Assembly: GCA_945890735.1 (NCBI GenBank)
Contig: CAMDCZ010000067.1
Location: 1-6,784, forward strand
Reading direction: 5' to 3'
Length of the DNA: 6,784 nt
Origin: Bordetella parapertussis
GTDB taxonomy: Bacteria > Pseudomonadota > Gammaproteobacteria > Burkholderiales > Burkholderiaceae_C
The position numbers and the translations under genes were made by a program. The notes below the pieces were generated by a model. That model did no database searches. It was not told the DNA's origin and worked only from the letters and a program-made list of their open reading frames with translations. Shown here piece after piece: positions 1 through 6,029 of this stretch (position 1 is its first letter; every line of letters begins with the position of its first letter).

Positions 1-536
1 AGCATGGTGTAGAGGTAGGGTGCTTTGGTGGGGTCCACAATCGAACCAGCCACTTGCAAGGTGCCAATGGCGGGTTCTGCATAGGTACAACCAATACCTA
101 ATAGAAAGGCGATGGTTAGCACGCCAGGCAAGGGGAGTTTCTGCGGCAATTTGCTACCGATGATGTCACCAAATGGCATCAAGCCCAGCTTCAGGCCTTC
201 CATAAAGATCATCAAACCAATCATCACCGCGACCAAGCCGCCGGTGATCAGGGTGGCGTCAGCAATCGATCTTTGCAAAACAATGTACTGGAACAACCCC
301 AGAAACAGCGCCAAAGGAACCACTGCACGGGCCTGCTCCATGAACCGGGTGTTGAAGTAGGGCTTCAACAGGTTCACAACGTCAGCACCTGCCAGCTTGA
401 GCTTTTCGGGCTTGCTGGTGATTTCATTGCCGTTTTTGTCAAGTTTAGGTTTGGGCATCAGCTTGTCGTAGCTGATGGTGTTGGAGTCGACAGTGACAGC
501 CTGTACATACTCCCCATATCGGATATTTTTCGCCAT
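1..536 (-). CDS. DUF1538-family multi-pass membrane protein (5' part, runs off the left edge)
   Basis: Only the first 178 codons are in the window; the gene continues beyond base 1. Residues 1-65 are polar and charged. Hydrophobic segments follow at about 70-89, 94-112 and 137-152. The stretch FMEGLKLGLMPFG (111-123) and the motif TYAEPAIGTL (151-160) are what I associate with the DUF1538 family (Pfam PF07556), inner-membrane proteins of unknown function and possibly transporters. From memory, family members often sit beside PII-type signalling genes; that cannot be checked here. The ATG at 536 is preceded by AAGGA (bases 545-549) with 8-base spacing, which supports this start. The gene is transcribed in the same direction as uraD-allC but lies 205 bases downstream of it, so it probably has its own promoter. 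GC content is about 50% by hand count on sample lines, against about 65% in xdhC. The family call is from recognition, not a search. Confidence 0.7.
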   Translation of the reverse strand, partial: MAKNIRYGEYVQAVTVDSNTISYDKLMPKPKLDKNGNEITSKPEKLKLAGADVVNLLKPYFNTRFMEQARAVVPLALFLGLFQYIVLQRSIADATLITGGLVAVMIGLMIFMEGLKLGLMPFGDIIGSKLPQKLPLPGVLTIAFLLGIGCTYAEPAIGTLQVAGSIVDPTKAPYLYTM

Positions 537-559
537 GGGCTCAGTCCTTCTGGAAATGA

Positions 560-640
560 ATTCAGCGGGCATGATATGCCAATTTGTTGAAAATAAAATT
601 AAAAATTTCGTCATAATAGATTTATCGATATTGACGTTTT
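560..640 (-). promoter_or_regulatory. AT-rich upstream region of the DUF1538 gene with candidate -10
   Basis: The 205 bases between the DUF1538 start and the uraD-allC stop contain no gene that I can support. Bases 581-640 are strongly AT-rich (line 601-660 has 19 G/C in 60). On the minus strand a TATCAT hexamer (bases 571-576, 5 of 6 to the sigma70 -10) would give a 5' leader of about 28 bases. No good -35 lies at 16-18 bases, though the A/T run could act as an UP-like element. The hexamer lies inside the inverted repeat GGCAT-N3-ATGCC (568-580), a possible operator. A second candidate farther up is TTGACG (677-682) with a weak AAACAT 17 bases downstream. No hairpin plus T-run was seen to terminate uraD-allC. 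All of this is inference from motifs. Confidence 0.3.
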
Positions 641-741
641 CACCGATGCCCCCATGTTTTTTGGTTGGTGTCGACACGTCAATGGGCTGTTTGTCGCAAG
701 CCTAATGGGATCGGCTGGGGCGTGAAATGAACCGTAAATAA

Positions 742-2538
742 CTATTGCGCGGGTGTGCCCCATTGCTGGACACAGAGATGGAAGGCTTCTGTGGCCAATT
801 GCATGTCGTCTGCCGTGGTGCATTCCAGCGGGTTGTGGCTGATGCCTTGGTTTTCACCGCGCACGAACAGCATGGCTTGCGGCATCAACTGCTGCATCTT
901 CATGGCATCGTGCCCCGCGCCACTGGGCATGTGGTGCAAAGGCAACCCCAAAGCGCTGACCGCGGTTTCCCAGCGGCGTTGCAACCCCGGGTCACTGGGG
1001 GCGGCGGCGGCACGCAGCGTCTCTTCCAGCTTGACGTGAATACCGCGCTGTTCACACACCGCCTGCAGCTTGTTCGCGATGTCTTGCGCCAAGGCGTCGC
1101 GCTGGGCATCGCTCGGTGCACGCACGTCCAGGCTGAAATGCACTTGGCCGGGGACCACGTTGATCGAGCCCTGTGGGACATTCAGCATACCCACTGTCGC
1201 CACCGAGTCCCCATCTTGGCGGGCGCGTTGCTCGACATACACCGCCCATTCTGCAAAGGCTGCCACAGCGTCGTGCCGCTGGTCCATTGGGCTGGTGCCC
1301 GCATGGCTGGCCGTGCCGGTCAGTTCGCCAAGAAAGCGCACGCTGCCATTGATCGAGGTGACCAGCCCCAAAGGCAGGTTCAGGCCAAATAAGACAGGGC
1401 CTTGTTCAATGTGCACTTCGACAAAACCCACATAGTTGGCAGGCTCACGTTTCAGGGCGGCGATGTCTTTCGGATCGTGGCCGGCTGCTTGCAGGGCTTC
1501 CCGCATGCTGATGCCAGCCTTGTCTGGTTGGTCCAGCCAAGCGGGATGGAAGTCGCCGACCAAGGTCGATGAGGCCAAGAACGTGGCTGGGTAACGCTGG
1601 CCTTCTTCTTCGGCAAAGGCCACGACCTCCAGACCCACGGGCCAACGCTTGCCGTGGCTGGCCCAAGCGCGGACACAGGCCATGGGCACGAACACGCCCA
1701 AGCGGCCATCGTACTTGCCGCCGTTGCGAACCGTGTCGTAATGGCTGCCGGCGAGCAGGTATTGGCCGTCAGGCTCGGCTGGGTGGTAACGCCCGACCAC
1801 ATTGCCCACCGCGTCGATATGCACCTCATCAAAACCGCAGGCTTGCATGCCCAGAGCGATGGTTTGGGCGCAGGCCTGGTGGGCCGGTGTGAGGTAGGCC
1901 ACGCTCAGCTGACCCTGCTCGGCAAAGCCTGGGTCGCTGAACTGCGCCAGCCATTCATGCCAGTCCCAGAGCTCGCCACCGAGGACCGGGTGGTGCTGGC
2001 ATTTTTCATTCAGGCGCAATTCCGCGATGCGGTGGATTTGCCGCAAACAGGCTTGAAATTCAACCGCTGGGCTTTGCTGCAAGCGCCATTGCATGGTGTC
2101 CAAGATCGCCTGGGGCGTCAGGCCGTTGCCGCGTGGTCCGCGCACGGCCACGATGAATGGCCAGCCAAACCGCGCCAGGTATTGCTGGTTGAGTTCGCTC
2201 AAGCGGGTGGCTTGCGCTGGCGTGCATTGCCACAGGCCGGCGATGTGCTGCTCTTGTTTGGACGCGGTGGTGAGCTGCGGATGGGGTTTGGCGGCCAGCA
2301 AGGGGTGGGCTTTGACCAAGGCCAGCTGTTGCGCGGGGCCGGCTTGCGCCACGCTGTCTGCCAAGGCCCATTTCAAATGCGCCAGGCTGCGAAACGGGCG
2401 TTGTGCCAGCGCTTGTTCGCCAACCCAAGGTGAGTGTTCGTAGATGCCATGCAGCCAAGACATGGCTTCCTCGGCACTGGCCAGGTTCAGCCAATCGATC
2501 AGCTTCTGGGAGGGCTGTGCTGTCAACATCTGGGGCAT
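742..2538 (-). CDS. Fusion: OHCU decarboxylase (UraD) + allantoate amidohydrolase (AllC-type)
   Basis: A 598-residue protein with two enzymes of ureide catabolism. Residues about 13-178 match UraD, which decarboxylates 2-oxo-4-hydroxy-4-carboxy-5-ureidoimidazoline to S-allantoin. Visible signatures are KAHPLLAAK with the catalytic-type His78, S93/E96 in the TTASKQEQ segment, and FGWPFIVAVRG (124-134). From about 185 to the end it is an M20-family allantoate amidohydrolase, which hydrolyses allantoate and releases ammonia. The expected di-metal ligands are in order: His266 (GSHYDT), Asp277 (KYDGRLG), the Glu310-312 triplet, His376 (EVHIEQG) and His568 (ISHNP). The dimerisation/substrate motif TASHAGTSPMD is at 409-419. 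Both halves look full length with no frameshift, so the protein is probably bifunctional. The seam lies near 180-190. Start ATG 2538 is chosen over ATG 2529 because it is the first; neither has a clear Shine-Dalgarno. The open frame runs further upstream over hiuH, but that is antisense shadow. The gene is divergent from hiuH. Confidence 0.93.
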   Translation of the reverse strand: MPQMLTAQPSQKLIDWLNLASAEEAMSWLHGIYEHSPWVGEQALAQRPFRSLAHLKWALADSVAQAGPAQQLALVKAHPLLAAKPHPQLTTASKQEQHIAGLWQCTPAQATRLSELNQQYLARFGWPFIVAVRGPRGNGLTPQAILDTMQWRLQQSPAVEFQACLRQIHRIAELRLNEKCQHHPVLGGELWDWHEWLAQFSDPGFAEQGQLSVAYLTPAHQACAQTIALGMQACGFDEVHIDAVGNVVGRYHPAEPDGQYLLAGSHYDTVRNGGKYDGRLGVFVPMACVRAWASHGKRWPVGLEVVAFAEEEGQRYPATFLASSTLVGDFHPAWLDQPDKAGISMREALQAAGHDPKDIAALKREPANYVGFVEVHIEQGPVLFGLNLPLGLVTSINGSVRFLGELTGTASHAGTSPMDQRHDAVAAFAEWAVYVEQRARQDGDSVATVGMLNVPQGSINVVPGQVHFSLDVRAPSDAQRDALAQDIANKLQAVCEQRGIHVKLEETLRAAAAPSDPGLQRRWETAVSALGLPLHHMPSGAGHDAMKMQQLMPQAMLFVRGENQGISHNPLECTTADDMQLATEAFHLCVQQWGTPAQ

Positions 2539-2616
2539 GGTGTGGGAACGCTTGGACGATACACTGAGACAAACAACTATACCTTTGCGCCAACAGCCGA
2601 CAGCGGGAGACACACC
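2539..2616. promoter_or_regulatory. Divergent promoter region between uraD-allC and hiuH
   Basis: The 78-base gap must drive two genes in opposite directions unless read-through occurs. On the minus strand TATAGT (bases 2576-2581, 5 of 6 to the -10 consensus) would give a leader of about 30 bases, but no convincing -35 sits 17 bases upstream. On the plus strand TTGGAC (2552-2557) and AACTAT (2575-2580) are 17 bases apart, but each matches consensus at only three positions. The two -10 candidates overlap, so the promoters could interfere or share control. No regulator gene is in the window and I see no clear palindromic operator. Confidence 0.35.
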
Positions 2617-2970
2617 ATGGGATTGAGCACTCACGTTTTGGACACGATGCATGGCTGCCCGGCAGCTGGCATGGCGGTGACCTTGTACCGCACCCAAGGT
2701 GGCGAGCTGCGTTTGTGCCAAGTGTTGGTGCTCAATGCCGATGGCCGCAACGATGGCGGCCCCTTGTTGGACAACGACAGCTTGCAAGTCGGTACCTACC
2801 GCCTGGTGTTTTCGGTCAAGGCGTATTTCCAGGCCAAAGGCGTGGCCTTGCCAGATCCGGCATTTTTAGACCAGGTCACGCTCGACTTTGGCGTGGCCGA
2901 TGTGACCCAGCACTACCATGTGCCCCTCTTGGTCAGCCCTTGGAGTTACTCGACTTACCGAGGTTCTTAG
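2617..2970 (+). CDS. uraH: 5-hydroxyisourate hydrolase (HIUase, transthyretin-like)
   Basis: A 117-residue protein, the usual length for bacterial HIUase. It hydrolyses 5-hydroxyisourate, the PuuD product, to OHCU, the substrate of the UraD domain encoded divergently next door. The family signatures are all present: N-terminal LSTHVLDT with His6, the loop NADGRNDGGPL with Arg44, HYHVPLLVSPWSYSTYRGS near the end with His101, and the C-terminal tetrapeptide YRGS that separates HIUase from transthyretin. There is no signal peptide, so it is cytoplasmic, and the family forms tetramers. ATG 2617 is supported by GGGAG about 8 bases upstream and by alignment of the LSTHVLD motif to the N-terminus. 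The stop codon lies 3 bases from the stop of the convergent lipoprotein gene. Confidence 0.96.
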   Translation: MGLSTHVLDTMHGCPAAGMAVTLYRTQGGELRLCQVLVLNADGRNDGGPLLDNDSLQVGTYRLVFSVKAYFQAKGVALPDPAFLDQVTLDFGVADVTQHYHVPLLVSPWSYSTYRGS

Positions 2971-2973
2971 CCT

Positions 2974-3528
2974 TCAGTATTGGCCTTCGGTCAGGGTGTC
3001 GAGTTGGAATTGACCGCTGGCATGCCATAGCCAGGTGTCGGTGTACTTGACATGCTTCATCCGAACGGGCGCCGGGTAGGGCGCAGCGGCACGCACCTGC
3101 TGTTCGATTTCGCGCATCACCTCGGGGACATGGCGCGGTGCGCGCAACCACACGATCTCATCGACCCCCCCTTGGCTGTTGACCGCGATCTCAATCACCC
3201 CTACCGCTTTGAGCATGGGCGGCAGCTTGCCTCGGTAAATGCGTTGCTGGTAGGTGTTGTAGAGATGGCGGGCCGCATCGGAGCGGTATTCTTTGGCTGT
3301 GAGCGCCTGCGAGACCGGGGCATGCAGCGGCAAGCTTTCTTCGCTGGGTTTGGCCTTGGCCAGCGCCTGCGCAGGTGCTGGTGCAACCGGCTGGGGCGGT
3401 TGTGGCGTCAGCACAGGCGGTGGGCTGGCAGGCGCACGCGCTGTCTGGCGCACAGGGGTTTGGGCGCAAGCGGCCAACAAGGCGAGCACGATCAGCAGGC
3501 CGTATCGCAGTGAACGGGTGGTGTTCAA
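2974..3528 (-). CDS. Pro-rich lipoprotein with TonB/TolA-like C-terminal domain, TTG start
   Basis: A 184-residue predicted lipoprotein. Residues 1-21 form a lipoprotein signal: charged MNTTRSLR, a hydrophobic core, and lipobox LAAC with Cys21 as the lipidation site. Residues 33-53 are a Pro/Ala spacer, as found in periplasm-spanning TonB-like proteins. Residues about 80-172 (LYNTYQQRIYRGKLPP, then GVIEIAVNSQGGVDEIVWL, then VRAAAPYPAP) resemble the TonB/TolA C-terminal fold. The N-terminus is a lipidated leader rather than the usual TonB membrane anchor, so energy transduction by ExbBD contact looks unlikely; a periplasmic binding or envelope role is a guess. The TTG start is chosen because AGGAGG lies 5 bases upstream and an in-frame TGA sits four codons before it. 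It is convergent with hiuH and divergent from xdhC; no link to purine catabolism is evident. Confidence 0.8.
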   Translation of the reverse strand: MNTTRSLRYGLLIVLALLAACAQTPVRQTARAPASPPPVLTPQPPQPVAPAPAQALAKAKPSEESLPLHAPVSQALTAKEYRSDAARHLYNTYQQRIYRGKLPPMLKAVGVIEIAVNSQGGVDEIVWLRAPRHVPEVMREIEQQVRAAAPYPAPVRMKHVKYTDTWLWHASGQFQLDTLTEGQY

Positions 3529-3533
3529 TCGGG

Positions 3534-3539
3534 CCTCCT
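3534..3539 (-). promoter_or_regulatory. Strong Shine-Dalgarno AGGAGG deciding the TTG start of the lipoprotein gene
   Basis: On the minus strand a full AGGAGG lies 5 bases before the TTG at 3528. An in-frame TGA lies just upstream and no ATG or GTG is in frame near the signal peptide, so this site fixes the start. Confidence 0.8.
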
Positions 3540-3548
3540 GTCAGTTTG

Positions 3549-3590
3549 TTGAGCCATGCATACTGTGCGCTCAATCAACAGCTTTGGCAA
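3549..3590. promoter_or_regulatory. Divergent intergenic region (lipoprotein / xdhC): candidate promoter and inverted repeat
   Basis: The 85 bases between the lipoprotein gene and xdhC hold an inverted repeat TTGAGC-N14-GCTCAA (3549-3574), a plausible operator spacing for a dimeric regulator. For the minus-strand lipoprotein gene, TTGCCA (3585-3590, 5 of 6 to -35) is 17 bases from CACAGT (3562-3567, 3 of 6 to -10), giving a leader of about 27 bases. The inverted repeat would overlap that promoter. I see no equally good plus-strand promoter for xdhC: the extended -10-like TGCTATTTC (3594-3602) lies too close to the ribosome binding site. Confidence 0.3.
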
Positions 3591-3602
3591 TCCTGCTATT
3601 TC

Positions 3603-3607
3603 GAGGT
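3603..3607 (+). promoter_or_regulatory. Shine-Dalgarno GAGGT for the GTG start of xdhC
   Basis: GAGGT lies 6 bases before GTG 3614. The same reading frame is open far upstream, antisense to the lipoprotein gene, so this site and the XdhC N-terminal homology decide the start. Confidence 0.65.
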
Positions 3608-3613
3608 AATTTG

Positions 3614-4435
3614 GTGAATTTGCTGGACGACTTTCTGACTCAATTGCGCGATGCCCCCGCCGTGCTGGTGAAGGTGGTGCACGGCCAGGGTTCGGTGCCA
3701 CGCGAGGCGGGTACCTGGATGGCGGTGTTTGCTGACAGCCAAGTGGGCACGATTGGCGGCGGGCATCTGGAGTGGGATGCCATCGTCACTGCACGAGCTG
3801 CCTTGACCAGTGGACATGCCTTGCCTGCCCAGCAACGTGTGGCCCTGGGGCCGAGCTTGGGTCAGTGCTGTGGTGGCGTGGTGGAACTGGGCTATGCGCG
3901 GGTGAGCGCGGCGGATGCCGCGCAGTGCAAGCAAGACATGCAACCCCCGCTGGTGCCGTTGGCCTTGTTCGGCGGTGGCCATGTGGGGCGCGCCTTGGTC
4001 AAGCTGATGTCTGACTTGCCGTTTGCCATCCACTGGATCGACAGCCGAGACGAGGTGTTTCCCGAGGGTTTGCCCAGCCAAGTGGTGGCTGAGCATTCCG
4101 AGCCGGTGCACCAGGCCGTGGCGGGCTTGAAGCCAGGCAGCGCGGTGCTGATCATGAGTTTCAGCCATGCGGAAGACCTGGACGTGTTGGCCGCGTGTTT
4201 GCACCGTGTGCGCGCCAAGCAGGACCTGCCCTTCATTGGCTTGATTGGCAGCGCCACCAAATGGGCCACCTTCCAACACCGCCTCCAAGCCAAGGGCTTC
4301 ACGCCCGCAGAGCTGGCCCAGGTGACCAGCCCGATTGGTTTGCCGGGTGTGGGCGGCAAGTCGCCCGCCGAGATCGCGGTGGCCGTGGCGGCGCAACTGC
4401 TGAGCATGCCCTTTCCCCGTCGGCCATCGGTATAG
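3614..4435 (+). CDS. xdhC: Xanthine dehydrogenase accessory protein XdhC
   Basis: A 273-residue cytoplasmic protein of the XdhC/CoxI family. In characterised members it binds molybdenum cofactor, promotes its sulfuration and inserts it into xanthine dehydrogenase, which oxidises hypoxanthine and xanthine to urate. The N-terminal XdhC/CoxI domain (about 1-95) shows VKVVHGQGSVPREAGTWM, TIGGGHLEWDA and the Cys pair LGQCCGG (Cys85, Cys86), which fits the cofactor-binding cysteine of the family. The C-terminal Rossmann-like domain starts at LALFGGGHVGRAL (116-128) and ends with IGLIGSATKWATF and SPIGLPGVGGKSPAEIAVAVAAQLL (208-263), typical of XdhC. The GTG start is backed by GAGGT. puuD follows after 9 bases, so the two are probably one transcript joining urate production to urate oxidation. 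Unusually, the xdhA/xdhB subunit genes do not precede it here. Confidence 0.95.
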   Translation: MNLLDDFLTQLRDAPAVLVKVVHGQGSVPREAGTWMAVFADSQVGTIGGGHLEWDAIVTARAALTSGHALPAQQRVALGPSLGQCCGGVVELGYARVSAADAAQCKQDMQPPLVPLALFGGGHVGRALVKLMSDLPFAIHWIDSRDEVFPEGLPSQVVAEHSEPVHQAVAGLKPGSAVLIMSFSHAEDLDVLAACLHRVRAKQDLPFIGLIGSATKWATFQHRLQAKGFTPAELAQVTSPIGLPGVGGKSPAEIAVAVAAQLLSMPFPRRPSV

Positions 4436-4444
4436 TCCCCGGCC

Positions 4445-5650
4445 ATGGAAACCTATTTGTTGGAATGGGCGCAACTGCTGCTGCGCTGGTTGCATGTGAT
4501 CGTGGCCATTGCATGGATCGGCTCATCGTTTTATTTTGTTTTTCTGGATGCCAACTTGGTGCCACCGCAAGACGAGGCGCTCACGGCCAAAGGCGTGGCC
4601 GGTGAAATGTGGGCGGTGCACGGCGGCGGTTTTTACAACCCCCACAAATACGCGGGCGCACCCGGCAATATCCCTTCCAAGTTGCATTGGTTTTACTGGG
4701 AAAGTTATGCGACTTGGCTGAGTGGTTTTGCGCTGTTTGCACTGCTGTACCTCTACCAGGCCCCGACCTTTTTGATCGACAACCAGGTCTTGGCCTGGTC
4801 CCCGCTGGCCGCCAGCCTGACCGCCTTGGCTTTCTTGCTGGGCTTTTGGGTGTTTTACAACCAGTTGTGCAAAGCCTTGTTCCACCACCCTCAAGGACAG
4901 ACCTGGGTGGCGGCCACCCTGGTGGTGGTGGTGGCGGCAGTGTGCTGGCTGGCCTGCCAGTTGTTTGCCGGGCGCGCGGCTTTTGTGCTGGTCGGGGCCA
5001 CCCTGGCCACAGCCATGACCGCCAATGTGTTTTTCTGCATCATCCCCGGGCAGCGCACGGTGGTCAAAGCCTTGACATCTGGCGAGCCGGTGGATGAGAA
5101 GGCCTTGGCTATTCATGGCTTGCGTGGCAAAACCCGCAGCGTGCACAACACCTATTTCACCTTGCCGGTGCTGTTTGCGATGCTGGCCAACCATGAAGGG
5201 CTGTTGGTGAGCCACCCGCAGCGTTGGGTGATTTTGTTTTTGATGATGTTCGCCGGGGCATGCATCCGCCAGTTCTTTGTGCAAAAACACGCTTGGCATT
5301 TGGGCAAAAGTGCCCACCCTTGGCCGTTTGCACTGGTGGGTGTGGTGGTGATTGTGGGCTTGATCGTTGCATTGCGGCCAGCGCCCGTGGCTGCCAGTGT
5401 GGACGATTCACCGGTGGGTTTGGCACAGGTGCAGGCGATCGTGAACCAGCGTTGCGTCAGCTGTCACGGCGAACAGGTGCAAATGAAAAACTTGCGTTTA
5501 GACAGCGTGGCTTTGATCCAAGCCAATGCCCAAATCATCTACCAACAAACGGTGGTGCTGCGTCAAATGCCAATGAACAACGCCACCGCTATCACGGAGC
5601 CGGAGCGCCAGGCGCTGGCGCGCTGGTTTCTGGCGGGGCCAAAGCCTTGA
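4445..5650 (+). CDS. puuD: Urate hydroxylase/oxidase PuuD, membrane-bound with C-terminal cytochrome c domain
   Basis: A 401-residue inner-membrane urate oxidase that converts urate to 5-hydroxyisourate. Family members pass electrons to the respiratory chain through a fused cytochrome c and so avoid the hydrogen peroxide made by uricase. The Urate_ox_N-type domain covers about residues 1-315, with eight likely membrane segments near 12-35, 88-105, 120-141, 155-174, 178-200, 236-250, 261-279 and 295-311. Conserved-looking polar motifs include HVIVAIAWIGSSFYF (17-31), GGGFYNPHKY (60-69) and HWFYWESYATW (81-91). The cytochrome domain (about 325-401) has heme motif CVSCH (Cys337, Cys340, His341), with Met375 or Met377 in LRQMPMNN as the distal ligand. 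It should face the periplasm. No Shine-Dalgarno is obvious; with a 9-base gap from xdhC, translation may be coupled. The 3' end overlaps the convergent small gene by 59 bases. Confidence 0.95.
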   Translation: METYLLEWAQLLLRWLHVIVAIAWIGSSFYFVFLDANLVPPQDEALTAKGVAGEMWAVHGGGFYNPHKYAGAPGNIPSKLHWFYWESYATWLSGFALFALLYLYQAPTFLIDNQVLAWSPLAASLTALAFLLGFWVFYNQLCKALFHHPQGQTWVAATLVVVVAAVCWLACQLFAGRAAFVLVGATLATAMTANVFFCIIPGQRTVVKALTSGEPVDEKALAIHGLRGKTRSVHNTYFTLPVLFAMLANHEGLLVSHPQRWVILFLMMFAGACIRQFFVQKHAWHLGKSAHPWPFALVGVVVIVGLIVALRPAPVAASVDDSPVGLAQVQAIVNQRCVSCHGEQVQMKNLRLDSVALIQANAQIIYQQTVVLRQMPMNNATAITEPERQALARWFLAGPKP

Positions 5651-5948
5651 CCTTTTTTTCATAGGCCAGCAGGCGTTTTTCGCGTTGAACCAAGTAGGCG
5701 TTGTAGGCCAGTTGCATCTGCAACTGTTGCTGGTCTTGCCGTTCTTTGACCTGGTTGTTGTAGATGAACAGTTCTCGGCTGTTGCTGATGGATTGGGCCA
5801 GCATGGCACTGGCCCCTTTGTTCAAGCCACGCCACAACAGCATGGCCAAGGCCAGCGGAAAAAACACCACCATGGCCACATACACCCAGACTTCTTCGGG
5901 GTTGGAAGCGGTTTCCTTCAGCTGTTTGGCAAATTCATCGGCGGTCAT
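5592..5948 (-). CDS. Small single-TM membrane protein with C-terminal coiled coil, unknown function
   Basis: I do not recognise this 118-residue protein. From ATG 5948 it has an acidic N-terminus (MTADEFAKQLKE), one hydrophobic segment at about 20-39, then a long Gln/Lys/Glu-rich helix (65-102) likely to form a coiled coil, and an Ala/Pro tail (103-118). The N-terminus could be on either side; the Arg/Lys just after the TM suggest N-out, C-in by the positive-inside rule. Start ATG 5948 is preferred because AGGA lies 5 bases upstream (bases 5954-5957). An in-frame ATG at 5975 would add nine residues but has no Shine-Dalgarno. The frame is open for 140 codons opposite mostly non-coding DNA and gives a sensible membrane protein, which supports its being real. 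Its last 19 codons and stop lie antisense to the puuD end. It could help organise a membrane complex, but nothing shows this. Confidence 0.65.
   Translation of the reverse strand: MTADEFAKQLKETASNPEEVWVYVAMVVFFPLALAMLLWRGLNKGASAMLAQSISNSRELFIYNNQVKERQDQQQLQMQLAYNAYLVQREKRLLAYEKKVKALAPPETSAPAPGAPAP
5625..5659 (+). terminator. Possible intrinsic terminator at the puuD 3' end
   Basis: A stem can form between 5625-5634 and 5638-5646: nine pairs including one G-T, with a single bulged C at 5630 and a GGG loop. Seven T residues follow at 5653-5659. The six-base gap between stem and T-run is longer than usual and the bulge weakens the stem, so efficiency is doubtful. The hairpin lies inside the last codons of puuD and also inside the coding sequence of the convergent small gene. 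Confidence 0.35.
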
Positions 5949-6029
5949 GGCAGTCCTGTCTCGGGTTTGGCTCATAGGGAATCGACCCGAGCCTGGCCAA
6001 CTTGAGCGCATGCGCTATGCTCGCCCGCC
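5949..6029. promoter_or_regulatory. Divergent gap between small membrane protein gene and glycerate kinase gene
   Basis: These 81 bases must hold the 5' signals of both genes. The only structure seen is the 12-base perfect palindrome AGCGCATGCGCT (6005-6016), 14 bases before the kinase ATG. A palindrome of this length is expected about once or twice by chance in a window this size, so it is weak evidence for an operator. TATGCT (6016-6021) is a possible plus-strand -10 but has no -35 at proper distance and would leave a leader of only a few bases. Confidence 0.2.

Noticed and set aside
668..678. GTGTCGACAC palindrome (SalI-type core) near the end of uraD-allC, considered as a terminator or operator
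   Set aside because: It is a 10-base palindrome with no loop and no following T-run on the minus strand; such palindromes are common by chance.
745..2433. Long plus-strand open frames opposite uraD-allC (745-1392 and 1654-2433)
   Set aside because: They are shadows of a GC-rich gene; the translations are His/Arg/Gln-rich with no recognisable domain, while the minus strand carries full enzyme motifs.
2539..2787. Open frame extending the UraD-AllC protein 83 codons upstream on the minus strand
   Set aside because: It runs antisense through hiuH, lacks UraD-like sequence and has no ribosome binding site; the UraD domain begins just after ATG 2538.
3293..3613. Plus-strand open frame extending XdhC by 107 codons
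   Set aside because: It is antisense to the lipoprotein gene, has low-complexity Ala/Gly content, and XdhC homology begins at GTG 3614 behind a Shine-Dalgarno.
4918..4937. Short GTG-rich tandem run in puuD
   Set aside because: It encodes the Val-rich part of a membrane helix and is explained by coding content.
3596..5317. Minus-strand open frames opposite xdhC and puuD (3596-4495 and 4523-5317)
   Set aside because: Both are His/Gln/Gly-rich shadows of well-recognised plus-strand genes.
6005..6016. Perfect palindrome AGCGCATGCGCT before the glycerate kinase gene as a firm operator
   Set aside because: One or two such 12-base palindromes are expected by chance in about 6.8 kb; mentioned only as a weak possibility.
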